From assembly GCF_014252955.1 (NCBI RefSeq), contig NZ_JACMIA010000001.1:682001-746000 (forward strand): a DNA stretch of 64,000 bases, in the 5' to 3' direction. Both the position numbers and the translations under genes were made by a program. Below, one piece after another: positions 43,258 to 52,872 of this stretch; the first letter of the stretch is position 1; each line of letters begins with the position of its first letter. The DNA is from Stappia sp. 28M-7 (GTDB lineage: Bacteria; Pseudomonadota; Alphaproteobacteria; Rhizobiales; Stappiaceae). The notes under the pieces are model-generated. The model was not told the origin of the DNA, made no database searches, and saw only the letters and a program-made list of their open reading frames with translations.

Positions 43258-43856
43258 CCGCCTTCGACCGCTTCTATCCCATCGTCGACAGCGCCGCCTG
43301 GATCGACCGCATCGTGCCGCTCGGCGTGCGGCTCGTGCAGCTGCGGATCAAGGACCGCAGCCCGGCGGAATTGCGCGCTGAGATCCGTGCCGCAGAGGCT
43401 ACCTGCCTTGCGAATGACTGCCTGCTGGTGGTCAACGACTATTGGCAGCTCGCCATCGAGGAGGGCTGCCGCTTCGTCCATCTCGGGCAGGAAGACCTTG
43501 CCGATGCGGATGTCGGCGCGATCCGCCGCGCCGGGCTCGGCCTTGGCCTCTCCAGCCACGACGGCGAAGAGCTTGAAACCGCGCTTGCCGTTTCGCCGGA
43601 CTACATCGCGCTCGGGCCGGTCTATCCGACCATCCTGAAGAAGATGAAGTGGGCGCCGCAGGGGCTGGAAAAGCTCGGCGACTGGAAGCGCCGGATCGGC
43701 GACATCCCGCTCGTCGCCATCGGCGGCATGAGCGTGGAGCGCGCTGCCGGTGCCTTCGCCGCCGGTGCCGACATCGTCTCCGTCGTCACCGATATCACCC
43801 TCAACCAGGATCCCGAGGACCGGGTCCGGCAATGGCTCGCGGCAACGCGCGCCTGA
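43254..43856 (+). CDS. thiE: Thiamine phosphate synthase
   Basis: Joins HMP-PP and the thiazole phosphate to thiamine phosphate. The 200-aa TIM barrel has [40 protein letters not shown] (diphosphate and metal binding), [29 protein letters not shown] and [24 protein letters not shown] replaces the more common GxST loop. Coupled to thiG by an ATGA overlap. Confidence 0.93.
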   Translation: MTAFDRFYPIVDSAAWIDRIVPLGVRLVQLRIKDRSPAELRAEIRAAEATCLANDCLLVVNDYWQLAIEEGCRFVHLGQEDLADADVGAIRRAGLGLGLSSHDGEELETALAVSPDYIALGPVYPTILKKMKWAPQGLEKLGDWKRRIGDIPLVAIGGMSVERAAGAFAAGADIVSVVTDITLNQDPEDRVRQWLAATRA

Positions 43857-43888
43857 TCTTGCACACCTTCAGCCGAGGTTCGTCACCA

Positions 43889-44824
43889 ATGCGTATCCTG
43901 ACTTTCGTTCTCGCCCTTCTCGTCGCCCTGCCGGCCGCTGCGGCCGACAAGATGACGCTGCTGCTCGACTGGTACGTGAACCCCGATCACGGCCCGATCA
44001 TCATCGCCAAGGAGAAAGGCTTCTTCGCCGACGAGGGCCTCGACGTCGAGGTCGTCGCTCCGGCGGATCCGTCCGCGCCGCCGAAGCTGGTCGCCGCCGG
44101 CAAGGCGGACCTTGCGGTCTCCTACCAGCCGCAGATCCACCTGCAGGTCGCCGAAGGCCTGCCGCTCAAGCGCGTCGGCACGCTGATCGCCTCGCCGCTC
44201 AACTGCCTGATGGTCAAGGACGACGGCCCGGTGAAGACCATCGCCGACCTCAAGGGCCGCAAGGTCGGCTACTCCGTCGCCGGCGTCGAGGAGGCGCAGA
44301 TGCGCGCTGTGCTCTCCCGCCACGGGCTGACGATGGACGACATCGAGATGGTCAACGTCAACTGGTCGCTCGCCCCGTCCGTCATGTCCGGGCAGGTCGA
44401 TGCGGTCATCGGCGCCTATCGCAATGTCGAGCTGCACCAGATGGCCATCGAGGGCGTGAAAGGCCGCTGCTTCTTCATCGAGGAAGAGGGCATGCCGTCC
44501 TATGACGAGCTGATCTACGTTGCCAATCCGGAGCTGATGGACAAGGCGAAGATCGTCCGTTTCCTTGCCGCGACCGAGCGCGCCACCCAGTACATCGTCA
44601 ACCACCCGGAGGAGAGCTTCGAGATCTATGCCGGCACCGCGCCGGAGCTGAACGACGAGCTCAACAAGCGCTCCTGGGCCGACACGATCCGTCGCTTCGC
44701 CCTGCGCCCCGCCGCGCTCGACCATGGCCGCTACGCCCGTTTCGAGGAGTTCCTCAAGGAGCACGGCCTGATCGAGACCATCCGCCCGGTGTCCGACATC
44801 GCCATCGATGTGAGCGTCCAATGA
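43889..44824 (+). CDS. thiY: HMP-precursor ABC transporter binding protein (ThiY, NMT1/THI5-like)
   Basis: Periplasmic receptor for a thiamine pyrimidine precursor such as formylaminopyrimidine. 311 aa with a signal peptide (MRILTFVLALLVALPAAAA). NMT1/THI5-like landmarks: LLLDWYVNPDHGPIIIAKEKGFFADEGLDVEVV (about residues 23-55), DLAVSYQPQ, PSVMSGQVDAVIGAYRNVE. The ATG at 43889 fits the signal peptide. Its stop overlaps tenA by 4 bp, and thiZ/thiX follow, the known salvage arrangement. Confidence 0.9.
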   Translation: MRILTFVLALLVALPAAAADKMTLLLDWYVNPDHGPIIIAKEKGFFADEGLDVEVVAPADPSAPPKLVAAGKADLAVSYQPQIHLQVAEGLPLKRVGTLIASPLNCLMVKDDGPVKTIADLKGRKVGYSVAGVEEAQMRAVLSRHGLTMDDIEMVNVNWSLAPSVMSGQVDAVIGAYRNVELHQMAIEGVKGRCFFIEEEGMPSYDELIYVANPELMDKAKIVRFLAATERATQYIVNHPEESFEIYAGTAPELNDELNKRSWADTIRRFALRPAALDHGRYARFEEFLKEHGLIETIRPVSDIAIDVSVQ

Positions 44825-45549
44825 GCGGCGCGGAGAGGATCGTGGAGGCAGCTTACGGCTCGCCGGTCTACGGCGCGTGGCGCCAGGAGGCGGCCGGCGA
44901 CTGGCAGGCCTATACCCACCATGCCTTCGTCGAACAGCTCGGCGCCGGCACGCTGCCGCGGGAGATCTTCCTGCATTACCTGACGCAGGATTACATCTTC
45001 CTGTTCCACTTCGCTCGCGCCTGGGCGCTGGCGGTGGTGAAGTCCGAGACGATTGCGGAGGCGCGCTTTGCCTCCTCCATCGTCGACGGGCTGATGAACA
45101 CCGAGATGAGCCTGCATGTCGACATCTGCGGCAAGGCCGGCATCTCGGAGGCGGCCCTGCTTGCCGCCGCCGAGGAGCGGGAGAACCTCGCCTATACGCG
45201 CTTCGTGCTGGATGCCGGCATGTCGGGTGACTTCCTCGATCTCGTCGCGGCGCTGGCGCCTTGCGTCATGGGCTATGGCGAGATCGGCGCGCGGCTTGCC
45301 CGCGAGGGTGCGGTCGACACGCCGTACCGGCAGTGGATCGACACCTATGCGGGTGAGGACTACCAGGGCCTTTGCGCCAGCGTCGGCGAATTGATCGAGA
45401 CCTCCGTGCGCGGGCGGCTCGGCGATGCTCCGGCCGCCCTGCCGCGCTGGGCCAGCCTGTCGAAGCGCTTCCGCACCGCTACGCGGCTGGAAATCGGCTT
45501 CTGGGAAATGGGCCTGCGCGGCCCGACCGTTGCCCCGGACCTGACGTGA
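44821..45549 (+). CDS. tenA: Aminopyrimidine aminohydrolase TenA
   Basis: Hydrolyses amino-HMP from degraded thiamine to HMP for re-use. 242 aa, all-helical: YTHHAFVEQLGAGTLP, LTQDYIFLFHFARAWALA, and LAPCVMGYGEIGARLA, where Cys is the catalytic nucleophile and Tyr/Glu complete the site, marking the TenA_C class. The C-terminal part (RTATRLEIGFWEMGL) has the second active-site Glu. Flanked by the salvage transporter genes. Confidence 0.93.
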   Translation: MSGAERIVEAAYGSPVYGAWRQEAAGDWQAYTHHAFVEQLGAGTLPREIFLHYLTQDYIFLFHFARAWALAVVKSETIAEARFASSIVDGLMNTEMSLHVDICGKAGISEAALLAAAEERENLAYTRFVLDAGMSGDFLDLVAALAPCVMGYGEIGARLAREGAVDTPYRQWIDTYAGEDYQGLCASVGELIETSVRGRLGDAPAALPRWASLSKRFRTATRLEIGFWEMGLRGPTVAPDLT

Positions 45550-46304
45550 GCAAGGCAGCAGCTCAGGTCTCGGCGCCGGCTTCGGCGCCGGCGCTGCGGC
45601 TGACCGGCGATTTTCACCACGCCGGGCGGCGGCTGTTCTCCGGTCTCGATCTCCCGATCTCTGCCGGCAGCTGGACCTGCCTGCTCGGCCCGTCCGGTGT
45701 CGGCAAGTCTACGGTCCTGCGCCTGCTTGCGGGGCTCGACACCGGCGGCACGTTCGAGGGGGAACTCTCGGCGAGCGACGGTGCACCGGTCGCAACCCGC
45801 ATCGCCTTCATGGCCCAGTCGGACCTTCTGGCGCCTTGGCTCGACGTCGTCGGCAATGTGACGCTCGGCGCGCGGCTGCGCGGCGAGGCGCCCGACCTTG
45901 CCCGTGCCCGCGCCCTGATCGAGCGCGTCGGCCTTGCCGGCCATGTCGACAAGCGCCCGGCGAGCCTTTCCGGCGGCATGCGCCAGCGCGTGGCGCTTGC
46001 CCGCGTGTTGATGGAAGACCGGCCCATCGTGCTGCTCGACGAGCCTTTCGCCGCGCTCGACGCCCGCACGCGGGCCGAGATGCAGGAACTTGCCTTCGAG
46101 GTTCTGGAAGATCGCACTGTGTTGCTCGTCACCCACGATCCGGCCGAGGCCGTTCGTCTCGGCCATCATCTCTTCATCCTCTCCGAGGAGGGGCTGGCGC
46201 GGGTCGAGGCCCCCGCCTCGCCGCCGATCCGCGAGGTGGACGCGCCCGAGACGATGGAAATGCAGGCGCGCCTGTTCCACGCCTTGCGGGGGAGGCCGGC
46301 ATGA
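45546..46304 (+). CDS. thiZ: HMP-precursor ABC transporter ATPase (ThiZ)
   Basis: ATPase of 252 aa starting with GTG, which overlaps the tenA stop (GTGA). Walker A GPSGVGKST (about residues 48-56), Q-loop MAQSDLLAPWLDV, signature LSGGMRQR, Walker B IVLLDEPFAALD, switch His VTHDPAEAV. This is the nitrate/taurine/HMP importer subfamily. It energises the ThiX permease; the ATGA overlap with thiX supports a complex. Confidence 0.9.
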   Translation: MSKAAAQVSAPASAPALRLTGDFHHAGRRLFSGLDLPISAGSWTCLLGPSGVGKSTVLRLLAGLDTGGTFEGELSASDGAPVATRIAFMAQSDLLAPWLDVVGNVTLGARLRGEAPDLARARALIERVGLAGHVDKRPASLSGGMRQRVALARVLMEDRPIVLLDEPFAALDARTRAEMQELAFEVLEDRTVLLVTHDPAEAVRLGHHLFILSEEGLARVEAPASPPIREVDAPETMEMQARLFHALRGRPA

Positions 46305-47083
46305 GCGCACCCAGCCGTCTGACGCCGATGCAGCGGCTGCGCGATGCGCTCGTCGCGGTCGCTGTGGCTCTGTCGCTGTGGCAGGCCATCGTCTGGATGA
46401 GCGGCGTCCCGCCCTTCATCCTGCCGGGCCCCTGGCGGGTGGCGGTGACGCTTGCCGACAATATCGGCCTGATCGCCGATCACGCGCTGGTCACCATCGC
46501 CGAGGTGCTGATCGGCCTCGTCTTCGGCGCCCTGCTCGGCGCCGCCACGGCGCTGCATCTGATGGTCTCGCCGGCCGCGCGCCGTATCGCCCTGCCGATC
46601 ATGGTGTTCAGCCAGGCCGTGCCGGTCTTCGCGCTGGCGCCGCTGCTGACCCTGTGGCTCGGCTACGGCATGGCCTCGAAGATCGCCATGGCGCTGCTGA
46701 TCATCTATTTCCCGGTGGTCTCCACCTTCTATGACGGGTTGCGCCGCACCGATCCGGGCCTGCTCGACCTTGCCCGCACCATGGGCGCAACACCCACGCG
46801 TACCCTGCTACATATCCGCCTGCCGGCGGGCTTGCCGGCCTTCGGGTCGGGGCTCCGGCTTGCCGCCGTCTATGCGCCCATCGGCGCGGTGATCGGCGAA
46901 TGGGTGGGGGCGTCCAACGGCCTCGGCTACCTGATGCTGCTGGCCAACGGGCGCGCCAAGACCGACCTGATGTTCGCCAGCCTCTTCGTGCTGGCGGCCT
47001 TCGCGGTGGCGCTTTACGCGCTGGTCTCGTGGGCAACGCGGCGGATGACGTCCTGGTCGCGCGAGAGCCTCGATACGCTCTAA
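46301..47083 (+). CDS. thiX: HMP-precursor ABC transporter permease (ThiX)
   Basis: A 260-aa inner-membrane protein with about six helices and the BPD_transp_1 EAA loop (about residues 165-185, LLDLARTMGATPTRTLLHIRLPAGLP). IGEWVGASNGLGYLML near the C-terminus is typical of the NMT1-type importer permeases. Last plus-strand gene of the thiamine operon. Its stop codon overlaps that of the convergent pyrophosphokinase gene by 4 bp in all. Confidence 0.9.
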   Translation: MSAPSRLTPMQRLRDALVAVAVALSLWQAIVWMSGVPPFILPGPWRVAVTLADNIGLIADHALVTIAEVLIGLVFGALLGAATALHLMVSPAARRIALPIMVFSQAVPVFALAPLLTLWLGYGMASKIAMALLIIYFPVVSTFYDGLRRTDPGLLDLARTMGATPTRTLLHIRLPAGLPAFGSGLRLAAVYAPIGAVIGEWVGASNGLGYLMLLANGRAKTDLMFASLFVLAAFAVALYALVSWATRRMTSWSRESLDTL

Positions 47084-47736
47084 AGACCGTCCGGATGGGG
47101 CCGGGCGAGCAACACCGCGTTGCCGCACCCGAGCCTGACCTTCAGGCCCTCGCTTCCCGCCACCCGGTTGGAGAGGGTAAGGGACGAGCCCATCGGCACG
47201 TCGCGGTTCGTGAGCGGCCACTCGACGCCGCGCAGCGTCAGGCCGGCCAGATCCGACAGCGCGAGCACGGAAAACAGCGAGCCGGCAGGCAGGTCGATCT
47301 CCTGCTCGCCCGGCAGCAGCGGCCAGCCTTCTTCGTCGCCGCTGGTCATCAGCACGGGAATGCCGCGGGCCCTGAGCGCTGCCCCCTGCAGCAGGTTGCC
47401 CATGGCGTGGTCCGAGCGCGCGCCGCCGAAGACGCCGGCGATCACCAGCCCGCTAGCGCCACGGGCGATGGCCTCCGCCGCCGCCAGCTCGCCGTCGGTC
47501 ATGTCTTTTGCCGGCGGATGGCTCTGGCGCGGCACGTCGCGCCAGGCGGCCGCCATGTCGCTGCCGCTGGAGTCGAAGTCGCCGACCCACAGCTCCGGAC
47601 GCACGCCCAGCGGCTCCGCATGACGGATGCCGCCGTCGGCCGCGATGGTGCGCGCGCCGGCGATCTGCCGCAGAAGCCGCGGCGTCGGGTCGAGATCCCC
47701 GCCGAGCAGGATCAGGAACGGCATCGTTCCGATCAT
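47080..47736 (-). CDS. Thiamine pyrophosphokinase
   Basis: Converts thiamine directly to TPP with ATP. The 218-aa protein has the TPK catalytic domain: FLILLGGDL, IAADGGIRHA, WVGDFDSSG with the metal-binding Asp, and PPAKDMTDGELAAAEA with the conserved Lys-Asp-x-Thr-Asp. GVFGGARSDHAMGNLL follows, then the TPK B1-type C-terminus with VEWPLTNRDVPMGSSLTLSN. Convergent with thiX, so not part of the riboswitch transcript. It lets the cell use salvaged thiamine. Confidence 0.9.
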   Translation of the reverse strand: MIGTMPFLILLGGDLDPTPRLLRQIAGARTIAADGGIRHAEPLGVRPELWVGDFDSSGSDMAAAWRDVPRQSHPPAKDMTDGELAAAEAIARGASGLVIAGVFGGARSDHAMGNLLQGAALRARGIPVLMTSGDEEGWPLLPGEQEIDLPAGSLFSVLALSDLAGLTLRGVEWPLTNRDVPMGSSLTLSNRVAGSEGLKVRLGCGNAVLLARPHPDGL

Positions 47737-47829
47737 CGGTCAAGCCTCCTGTCCGATATGACTTATTGCGAAATCAGCCTTGTATTATCGGTTTTTTCCC
47801 GTCCATGCTCGCGCAAAAGGGAGGACTTC

Positions 47830-49173
47830 ATGAATCTGTCCAACATGCTTGCCCACCGCGCGGAGACGGGCCGTCCGGTGCGTGTCGCGCTGATCGGCGC
47901 CGGAAAGTTCGGCTCCATGTACCTGACCCAGGCGCGCCTGACGGTCGGTGTCCATGTCACCGCCATCGTCGATCTGAATCCTGCCCGCGCGCGCCGCACG
48001 CTGGCGACCTGCGGCTGGCCGGACGAGCAGTCGCGGGCGATGTCGCTGGACGATGCCTGCGCCAGCGGTGCAACCTTCGTCACCGACGATCTGGCCGCCG
48101 TGCTCGCCGACGGGCGCATCGAGGTGGTGATCGAGGCGACCGGCGATCCGTCGGTCGGCATCCGCCATGCGCTGGCGGTGATCGAGGCCGGCAAGCATGT
48201 TGTGATGGTCAATGTCGAGGCCGACGTGCTGGCCGGACCGCTGCTCGCCCGCCGGGCCGAGCAGGCCGGCGTCGTCTACTCGCTGGCCTGGGGCGATCAG
48301 CCGGCCCTGATCTGCGAGCATGTCGACTGGGCGCGCGCCTGCGGCTTCAAGGTCGTGTGCGCGGGCAAGGGCACCCGCTATCTCCCCACCTATCACCAGC
48401 TGACGCCGGAGACGGTCTGGGACGTTCTGGTCCAGTATCTCGGCATCACCGACCGCAGCCTGATCAATCCGAAGATGTTCAACTCGTTCCTCGACGGCAC
48501 CAAGTCGGGCATCGAGATGACGGCGGTGTGCAACGCCACCGGCCTGTTGCCCCAGCCGGACGGACTGTCCTTCCCGCCGGCGAGCCGCTTCGAGCTGTCC
48601 ACCGTGCTGCGGCCGAAGGAAGCCGGTGGCACCCTGCCGATCACCGGCACCACCGAGGTTGTCTCCTCGCTGACGCGCGATGGCGCCGACGTGCCGCATC
48701 ACCTGGCCATGGGCACCTTCGTAGTGATCGAGGGCGAGACCGACTACGCCCGCCAGTGCTTCCGCGAATATCACATGCTGGAGGACGAGACCGGCCGCTA
48801 TGCCGCGCTCTATCGCCCGACCCACATGATCGGCATGGAGCTCGGCCTGTCGGTCGCCTCCGCCGTGCTGCGCAAGGAGCCGACCGGCATGCCGCGCGGC
48901 TTCGTCGCCGACGTGGTGGCGACCGCCAAGCGCAATCTCAAGGCCGGCGAGATGCTGGACGGCGAGGGTGGGGCGACCGTGTGGGGCAAGCAGCAGCCGG
49001 CCTCCGTGTCGCTGGATCGCGGCCTGCTGCCGCTTGGCCTTGCCGCCCATGTCAAACTGGTGCGCGACATCGCCGAAGGCGAGATGCTGCGCTGGGACGA
49101 TGTCTCCATCGACACGACCCAGACCGCCGTTCGCATCCGCCGCGAGATGGAAGAGGCCTTCAGCGCCGGCTGA
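47830..49173 (+). CDS. NAD(P)-binding oxidoreductase with C-terminal SAF domain (homoserine dehydrogenase-like)
   Basis: A 447-aa protein. Rossmann fold: VRVALIGAGKFGSMYL (about residues 17-32), IVDLNPARARR with Asp at strand two (NAD preference). EATGDPSVGIRHALAVIEAGKHVVMVNVEADVLAG follows the dehydrogenase pattern. The C-terminus (about 365-440, ..LPLGLAAHVKLVRDIAEGEMLRWDDVSID) is a SAF domain, as in sugar-acid dehydrases and FlgA. Members of this family oxidise branched or tetronic sugar acids in some bacteria; the substrate here is unknown. GGGAGGACTTC precedes the ATG. Convergent with serine deaminase, 11 bp apart. Confidence 0.78.
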   Translation: MNLSNMLAHRAETGRPVRVALIGAGKFGSMYLTQARLTVGVHVTAIVDLNPARARRTLATCGWPDEQSRAMSLDDACASGATFVTDDLAAVLADGRIEVVIEATGDPSVGIRHALAVIEAGKHVVMVNVEADVLAGPLLARRAEQAGVVYSLAWGDQPALICEHVDWARACGFKVVCAGKGTRYLPTYHQLTPETVWDVLVQYLGITDRSLINPKMFNSFLDGTKSGIEMTAVCNATGLLPQPDGLSFPPASRFELSTVLRPKEAGGTLPITGTTEVVSSLTRDGADVPHHLAMGTFVVIEGETDYARQCFREYHMLEDETGRYAALYRPTHMIGMELGLSVASAVLRKEPTGMPRGFVADVVATAKRNLKAGEMLDGEGGATVWGKQQPASVSLDRGLLPLGLAAHVKLVRDIAEGEMLRWDDVSIDTTQTAVRIRREMEEAFSAG

Positions 49174-49184
49174 CGCGCCGGCCC

Positions 49185-50567
49185 TCAGCAGGCCACGACA
49201 TTGACCGCAAGTCCGCCTTTCGAGGTTTCCTTGTACTTGTCGGTCATGTCGAGGCCGGTCTGCCGCATCGTCTCGATGCAGCTGTCCAGCGGCACGAAAT
49301 GGACGCCGTCGCCCCTCAGGGACAGGGAGGCGGCGGTCACCGCCTTGACCGCGCCGAAGGCGTTGCGCTCGATGCAGGGCACCTGCACCAGCCCGCCGAT
49401 GGGGTCGCAGGTCATGCCGAGATGGTGCTCGAGCGCGATCTCGGCTGCGTTCTCCACCTGCTCGTTGGTGCCGCCGAGCGCCGCGCACAGGCCCGCCGCG
49501 GCCATCGCCGAGGCCGATCCGACCTCGCCCTGGCAGCCGACTTCCGCCCCCGAGATCGAGGCATTCGCCTTGATGATGCCGCCGATCGCGGCCGCCACCA
49601 GCAGGAAGGAGCGGATGCCTTCCTGATTGCAGTCCGGGCAGTGGTCGAGATAGTAGCGCAGCACCGCCGGCACCACGCCCGCCGCTCCGTTCGTCGGCGC
49701 GGTGACCAGCGTTCCGCCGGCCGCATTTTCCTCGTTCACCGCCATCGCATAGACGCCCAGCCAGTCCATCACCGTATGCTGGAAGGGGCGGTTCTGCCCG
49801 GCCTCGCCCACCAGCTTGGCGTGGATCTGGTGCGCCCGGCGCTTGACGTTCAGCCCGCCGGGCAGGGTGCCGCCGCGCGACAGCCCGCGCTCCAGGCAGG
49901 CGTTCATCACGCTCCAGATGCGGTCGAGCCCGGCATCCAGGTCGCCGTCGGGCGTACGTGCCACCTCGTTGCGCCGCTTCATCTCGGCGATGGGCAACCC
50001 GCTGTCGCGGCCCATTTGCAGCATTTCCGCCGCGCTCTTGAAGGGGAAGGGGACGCCCGTTTCCACCGTCGCGGCCATCGGCTCGTTCTGCGCGGCAAGC
50101 TCCGCTTCGCTGACGACGAAGCCGCCGCCGACCGAATAGAGCGTTTCCTCCGCCAGCACGGCGCCGTCCGCATCGAAGGCGCGGAAGATCATGCCGTTGG
50201 CATGGCCCGGCAGCGGCGGGCCGTAGTCGAAGACGAGATCGGTGGTCGGATCGAAGTCCATGTGGCCGACGCCTTCGACGGCCAGGCGCTTATCCTGCGT
50301 CAGCCGGGCGATCTCCTCCTCCACGCAGTCGGGGTCGATGGTCGCCGGATCGTGGCCGAGCAGTCCGAGGCAGATCGCCCGGTCGCTGGCGTGGCCCTTG
50401 CCGGTGAAGGCGAGCGAGCCGTGCAGCGACACCGCAAGGCGCGCCGGCTTCAAGCCCTGCGCGCGCAGAAGATCGAGGAAGCGGGCCCCTGCCACCATCG
50501 GCCCCATCGTGTGCGAGGACGACGGGCCGATCCCGATCTTGAAGATGTCGAAGACGCTGATGAACAA
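49185..50567 (-). CDS. sdaA: L-serine ammonia-lyase (single-chain, iron-sulfur)
   Basis: Deaminates L-serine to pyruvate. The 460-aa protein has both domains of the one-chain form: an N-terminal beta part opening with [27 protein letters not shown], and the C-terminal alpha part with [18 protein letters not shown], a Cys pair (HCPDCNQEG) for the 4Fe-4S cluster, [22 protein letters not shown] and [18 protein letters not shown]. It has its own upstream gap (50568-50748) without a recognisable riboswitch. Confidence 0.93.
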   Translation of the reverse strand: MFISVFDIFKIGIGPSSSHTMGPMVAGARFLDLLRAQGLKPARLAVSLHGSLAFTGKGHASDRAICLGLLGHDPATIDPDCVEEEIARLTQDKRLAVEGVGHMDFDPTTDLVFDYGPPLPGHANGMIFRAFDADGAVLAEETLYSVGGGFVVSEAELAAQNEPMAATVETGVPFPFKSAAEMLQMGRDSGLPIAEMKRRNEVARTPDGDLDAGLDRIWSVMNACLERGLSRGGTLPGGLNVKRRAHQIHAKLVGEAGQNRPFQHTVMDWLGVYAMAVNEENAAGGTLVTAPTNGAAGVVPAVLRYYLDHCPDCNQEGIRSFLLVAAAIGGIIKANASISGAEVGCQGEVGSASAMAAAGLCAALGGTNEQVENAAEIALEHHLGMTCDPIGGLVQVPCIERNAFGAVKAVTAASLSLRGDGVHFVPLDSCIETMRQTGLDMTDKYKETSKGGLAVNVVAC

Positions 50568-50748
50568 TTGATCCTCCCGAAACCGCCGGCGGTGTCGCCG
50601 GTGCGCGCAAGCCTCTCCCGAACCCGTCGCGCGGTCGCGATCATGCGTCGGGAAGCGGCTCGTGTCACCCGTTGCCGGGGGCGGTGACGGTTAAGGGAAA
50701 ATCGCTGTCGCTTTCGCAAGGCCGCGTGTCGCGGCTCAGGCGTCCCCC

Positions 50749-51456
50749 TCAGGCGTCTTCAGGCCACAGGAAGGCGTAGACGGCCAGCGAAAAGCCGATG
50801 TGCTCGGCCAGCAGCGCCACCGCACGGGCGCTGTCGCGCGCCAGCGCCGCCTCCATCAAGGCCGTGTGATGGGCAAGGCCGAGCGTGCGTTCCACCAGGG
50901 CGCGGAAGTCGGCCATCGCCTCCTGCGGCAGGCCGTGGCGGGTTTGCGGGTCGAACAGCATGTGCCGGTGATGGCGCTGCAGCTGCTCGGTGATCTGCTG
51001 CTGGAAACGCGACAGGCTCTCGGAGCGCCCGGCCGACAGCAGCGCGGCGTGGAAGGCGTCGTGCCGCTCTTCCCACAGCGACATGCCGGCATCGTCGATG
51101 CCGGGTTGGGGCGCGGGCGTCAGCGACAGGCGGTGATGGGCGGCGACGATCCGCGCCTCCCAGTCCGCATCGCCCGCCTCGATGGAGCGCACCAGCAGCG
51201 CCTCTTCCACCGTGCGGCGGGCGAGCTGCAGGTCGCGGATCGCGGCGGCGGAGACCGGTGCGACCCGGTAGCCGCGATTGTGCTCGGAGATCACCAGCCC
51301 TTCCGCTTCCAGCCGCGACAGCGCCTCGCGCAGCGGCGTCCAGCCGAGGCCGTAGCGCGCCTTCAGGCCGGCAACGACCAGCGGCGCGCCCGGCGCGATG
51401 CGGCTGCGCAGCAGGTCGGCCTTCAGCCGCTCGTAGGCTTCCTCGGTCTTGGCCAT
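50749..51456 (-). CDS. GntR-family regulator with FCD domain, probable kynurenine-operon regulator
   Basis: A GntR/FCD protein of about 235 aa from MAKTEEAYERLK. Winged helix: RLKADLLRSRIAPGAPLVVAGLKARYGLGWTPLREALSRLEAEGLV; FCD helices with metal-type His/Asp positions (ARIVAAHHRL, ERHDAFHAALLSAGRS, EHIGFSLAVY). The start at 51456 is preferred since earlier in-frame starts (51498 ATG, 51537 GTG) lie against or inside the operator-like palindrome; none has an ideal ribosome site. It is divergent from kynU, so it probably controls the kyn genes in response to kynurenine or anthranilate (inference). Confidence 0.83.
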   Translation of the reverse strand: MAKTEEAYERLKADLLRSRIAPGAPLVVAGLKARYGLGWTPLREALSRLEAEGLVISEHNRGYRVAPVSAAAIRDLQLARRTVEEALLVRSIEAGDADWEARIVAAHHRLSLTPAPQPGIDDAGMSLWEERHDAFHAALLSAGRSESLSRFQQQITEQLQRHHRHMLFDPQTRHGLPQEAMADFRALVERTLGLAHHTALMEAALARDSARAVALLAEHIGFSLAVYAFLWPEDA

Positions 51457-51502
51457 GGGCTCCCGCGCTCTGTCGCCGGATTCGGGTTGGATCGGCATTT
51501 CG

Positions 51503-51529
51503 ATATAATCGATCCAATTATATATAATT
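51503..51529. promoter_or_regulatory. Nested palindromes in the gntR-kynU divergent promoter
   Basis: Two overlapping dyads: ATATAAT (51503-51509) against ATTATAT (51517-51523) with a 7-nt spacer, and a perfect 14-bp palindrome AATTATATATAATT (51516-51529). They lie between the regulator gene and kynU in an otherwise GC-rich region and overlap likely -10 elements. Best candidates for the GntR operator. Confidence 0.6.
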
Positions 51530-51609
51530 CTTGGCACCCCTCGTCCACACTGTTAGGATCGCCGGCGACAGAACGGAGCGCCTTTTCTGCGAGGCGACAG
51601 GAGACGGAC

Positions 51610-52872
51610 ATGCTGACAGGCCAGGACGCGGCCGGCGGAGCCTCGGAGAAGGCTCCCGACATCGCCGCACTCGATCGCAACGACCCGCTCAAGGACAGGC
51701 GCGAGCTCTTTTCGATCCCCGAGGGCGTGATCTATCTCGACGGCAATTCGCTCGGCGTGCTGCCCAGGGCCGTGCCCGCCCGCCTTGCCGAGGCGGTGAC
51801 GAAGGAATGGGGCGAGAGCCTTATCCGCGCCTGGAACGAGCATGGTTGGATCGACCTGCCGCAGCGCGTCGGCGACCGTATCGCCCGCATCGTCGGTGCG
51901 GCCCCCGGACAGGTGACGGCCTGCGACAGCACCTCGGTCAACGTGTTCAAGGTTCTGGCCGCTGCGCTCGCGCTGCGCCCTGACCGCAAGGTGATCCTCT
52001 CCGACAGCGGCAATTTCCCGACCGACCTTTACATGGCGCAGGGCCTGCGCGACTTGCTCGGCCAGGGCCACGAGCTGAAGATCGTCGCGCCGGAAGAGGT
52101 CGAGGCGGCCATCGGTGAGGATGTCGCCGTCGTCATGCTGACCCAGGTCGACTATCGCAGCGGCCGCCTGCACGACATGGCGGCGATCACCGCGATGGCG
52201 CATGCCGCCGGCGCGCTGACCATCTGGGATCTTGCCCACTCGGCCGGCGCCCTGCCGGTGGAGCTGGACGCGGCCGGGGCGGACTTCGCCGTCGGCTGCG
52301 GCTACAAATATCTGAACGGCGGCCCCGGCGCCCCGGCCTTCCTCTATGTCGCGCAGCGCCATCTCGATCATGTCGCACCGCCGCTGACCGGCTGGATGGG
52401 CCATGCCGCGCCCTTCGCCTTCGATCTCGACTACCGCGCGGATGCCGGCATCGGCCGCATGCGGGTCGGCACGCCGCCGATCCTCTCGCTGGTGGCGCTG
52501 GAGGCGGCGCTTGCCGCCTTCGACGGCGTCGACATGGGCGTGCTGCGCGCCAAGTCGATCTCGCTGTCCGAGCTGTTCCGCGCCGAGGTCGAGCGCCGCT
52601 GCCCGGAGCTGGAACTCGCCAGCCCGCGCGATCCGCAGGCGCGCGGCAGCCAGGTCTCGTTCCGTTTCGAGCATGGCTATGCCCTGATGCAGGCACTGAT
52701 CGCCCGCGGCGTCATCGGCGATTTCCGTGCGCCCGACATCGCCCGCTTCGGCTTCACCCCGCTCTACCTGTCCCATGCCGACGTGATGGCCGCTTGCGAC
52801 ATCCTTCAGGAGATCATGGAGACGCGGGCCTGGGACCGGCCGGAGTTCCACCGGCGGGCCAAGGTCACATGA
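51610..52872 (+). CDS. kynU: Kynureninase
   Basis: PLP enzyme cleaving kynurenine to anthranilate and alanine. 420 aa. [19 protein letters not shown] near residue 40, [18 protein letters not shown] (phosphate-binding region), [64 protein letters not shown] containing the PLP Lys, and [13 protein letters not shown] near the end. The ATG at 51610 follows GGAGACGGAC. First of three kyn genes; its stop overlaps kynA (ATGA). Confidence 0.95.
   Translation: MLTGQDAAGGASEKAPDIAALDRNDPLKDRRELFSIPEGVIYLDGNSLGVLPRAVPARLAEAVTKEWGESLIRAWNEHGWIDLPQRVGDRIARIVGAAPGQVTACDSTSVNVFKVLAAALALRPDRKVILSDSGNFPTDLYMAQGLRDLLGQGHELKIVAPEEVEAAIGEDVAVVMLTQVDYRSGRLHDMAAITAMAHAAGALTIWDLAHSAGALPVELDAAGADFAVGCGYKYLNGGPGAPAFLYVAQRHLDHVAPPLTGWMGHAAPFAFDLDYRADAGIGRMRVGTPPILSLVALEAALAAFDGVDMGVLRAKSISLSELFRAEVERRCPELELASPRDPQARGSQVSFRFEHGYALMQALIARGVIGDFRAPDIARFGFTPLYLSHADVMAACDILQEIMETRAWDRPEFHRRAKVT

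Noticed and set aside
50568-50748. Possible glycine riboswitch before the serine deaminase gene
   Set aside because: On the minus strand GGGAGAGG and a CACCGGCG stretch resemble parts of the aptamer, but the GAAGGGGCAA and CTCTCAGG cores are missing.
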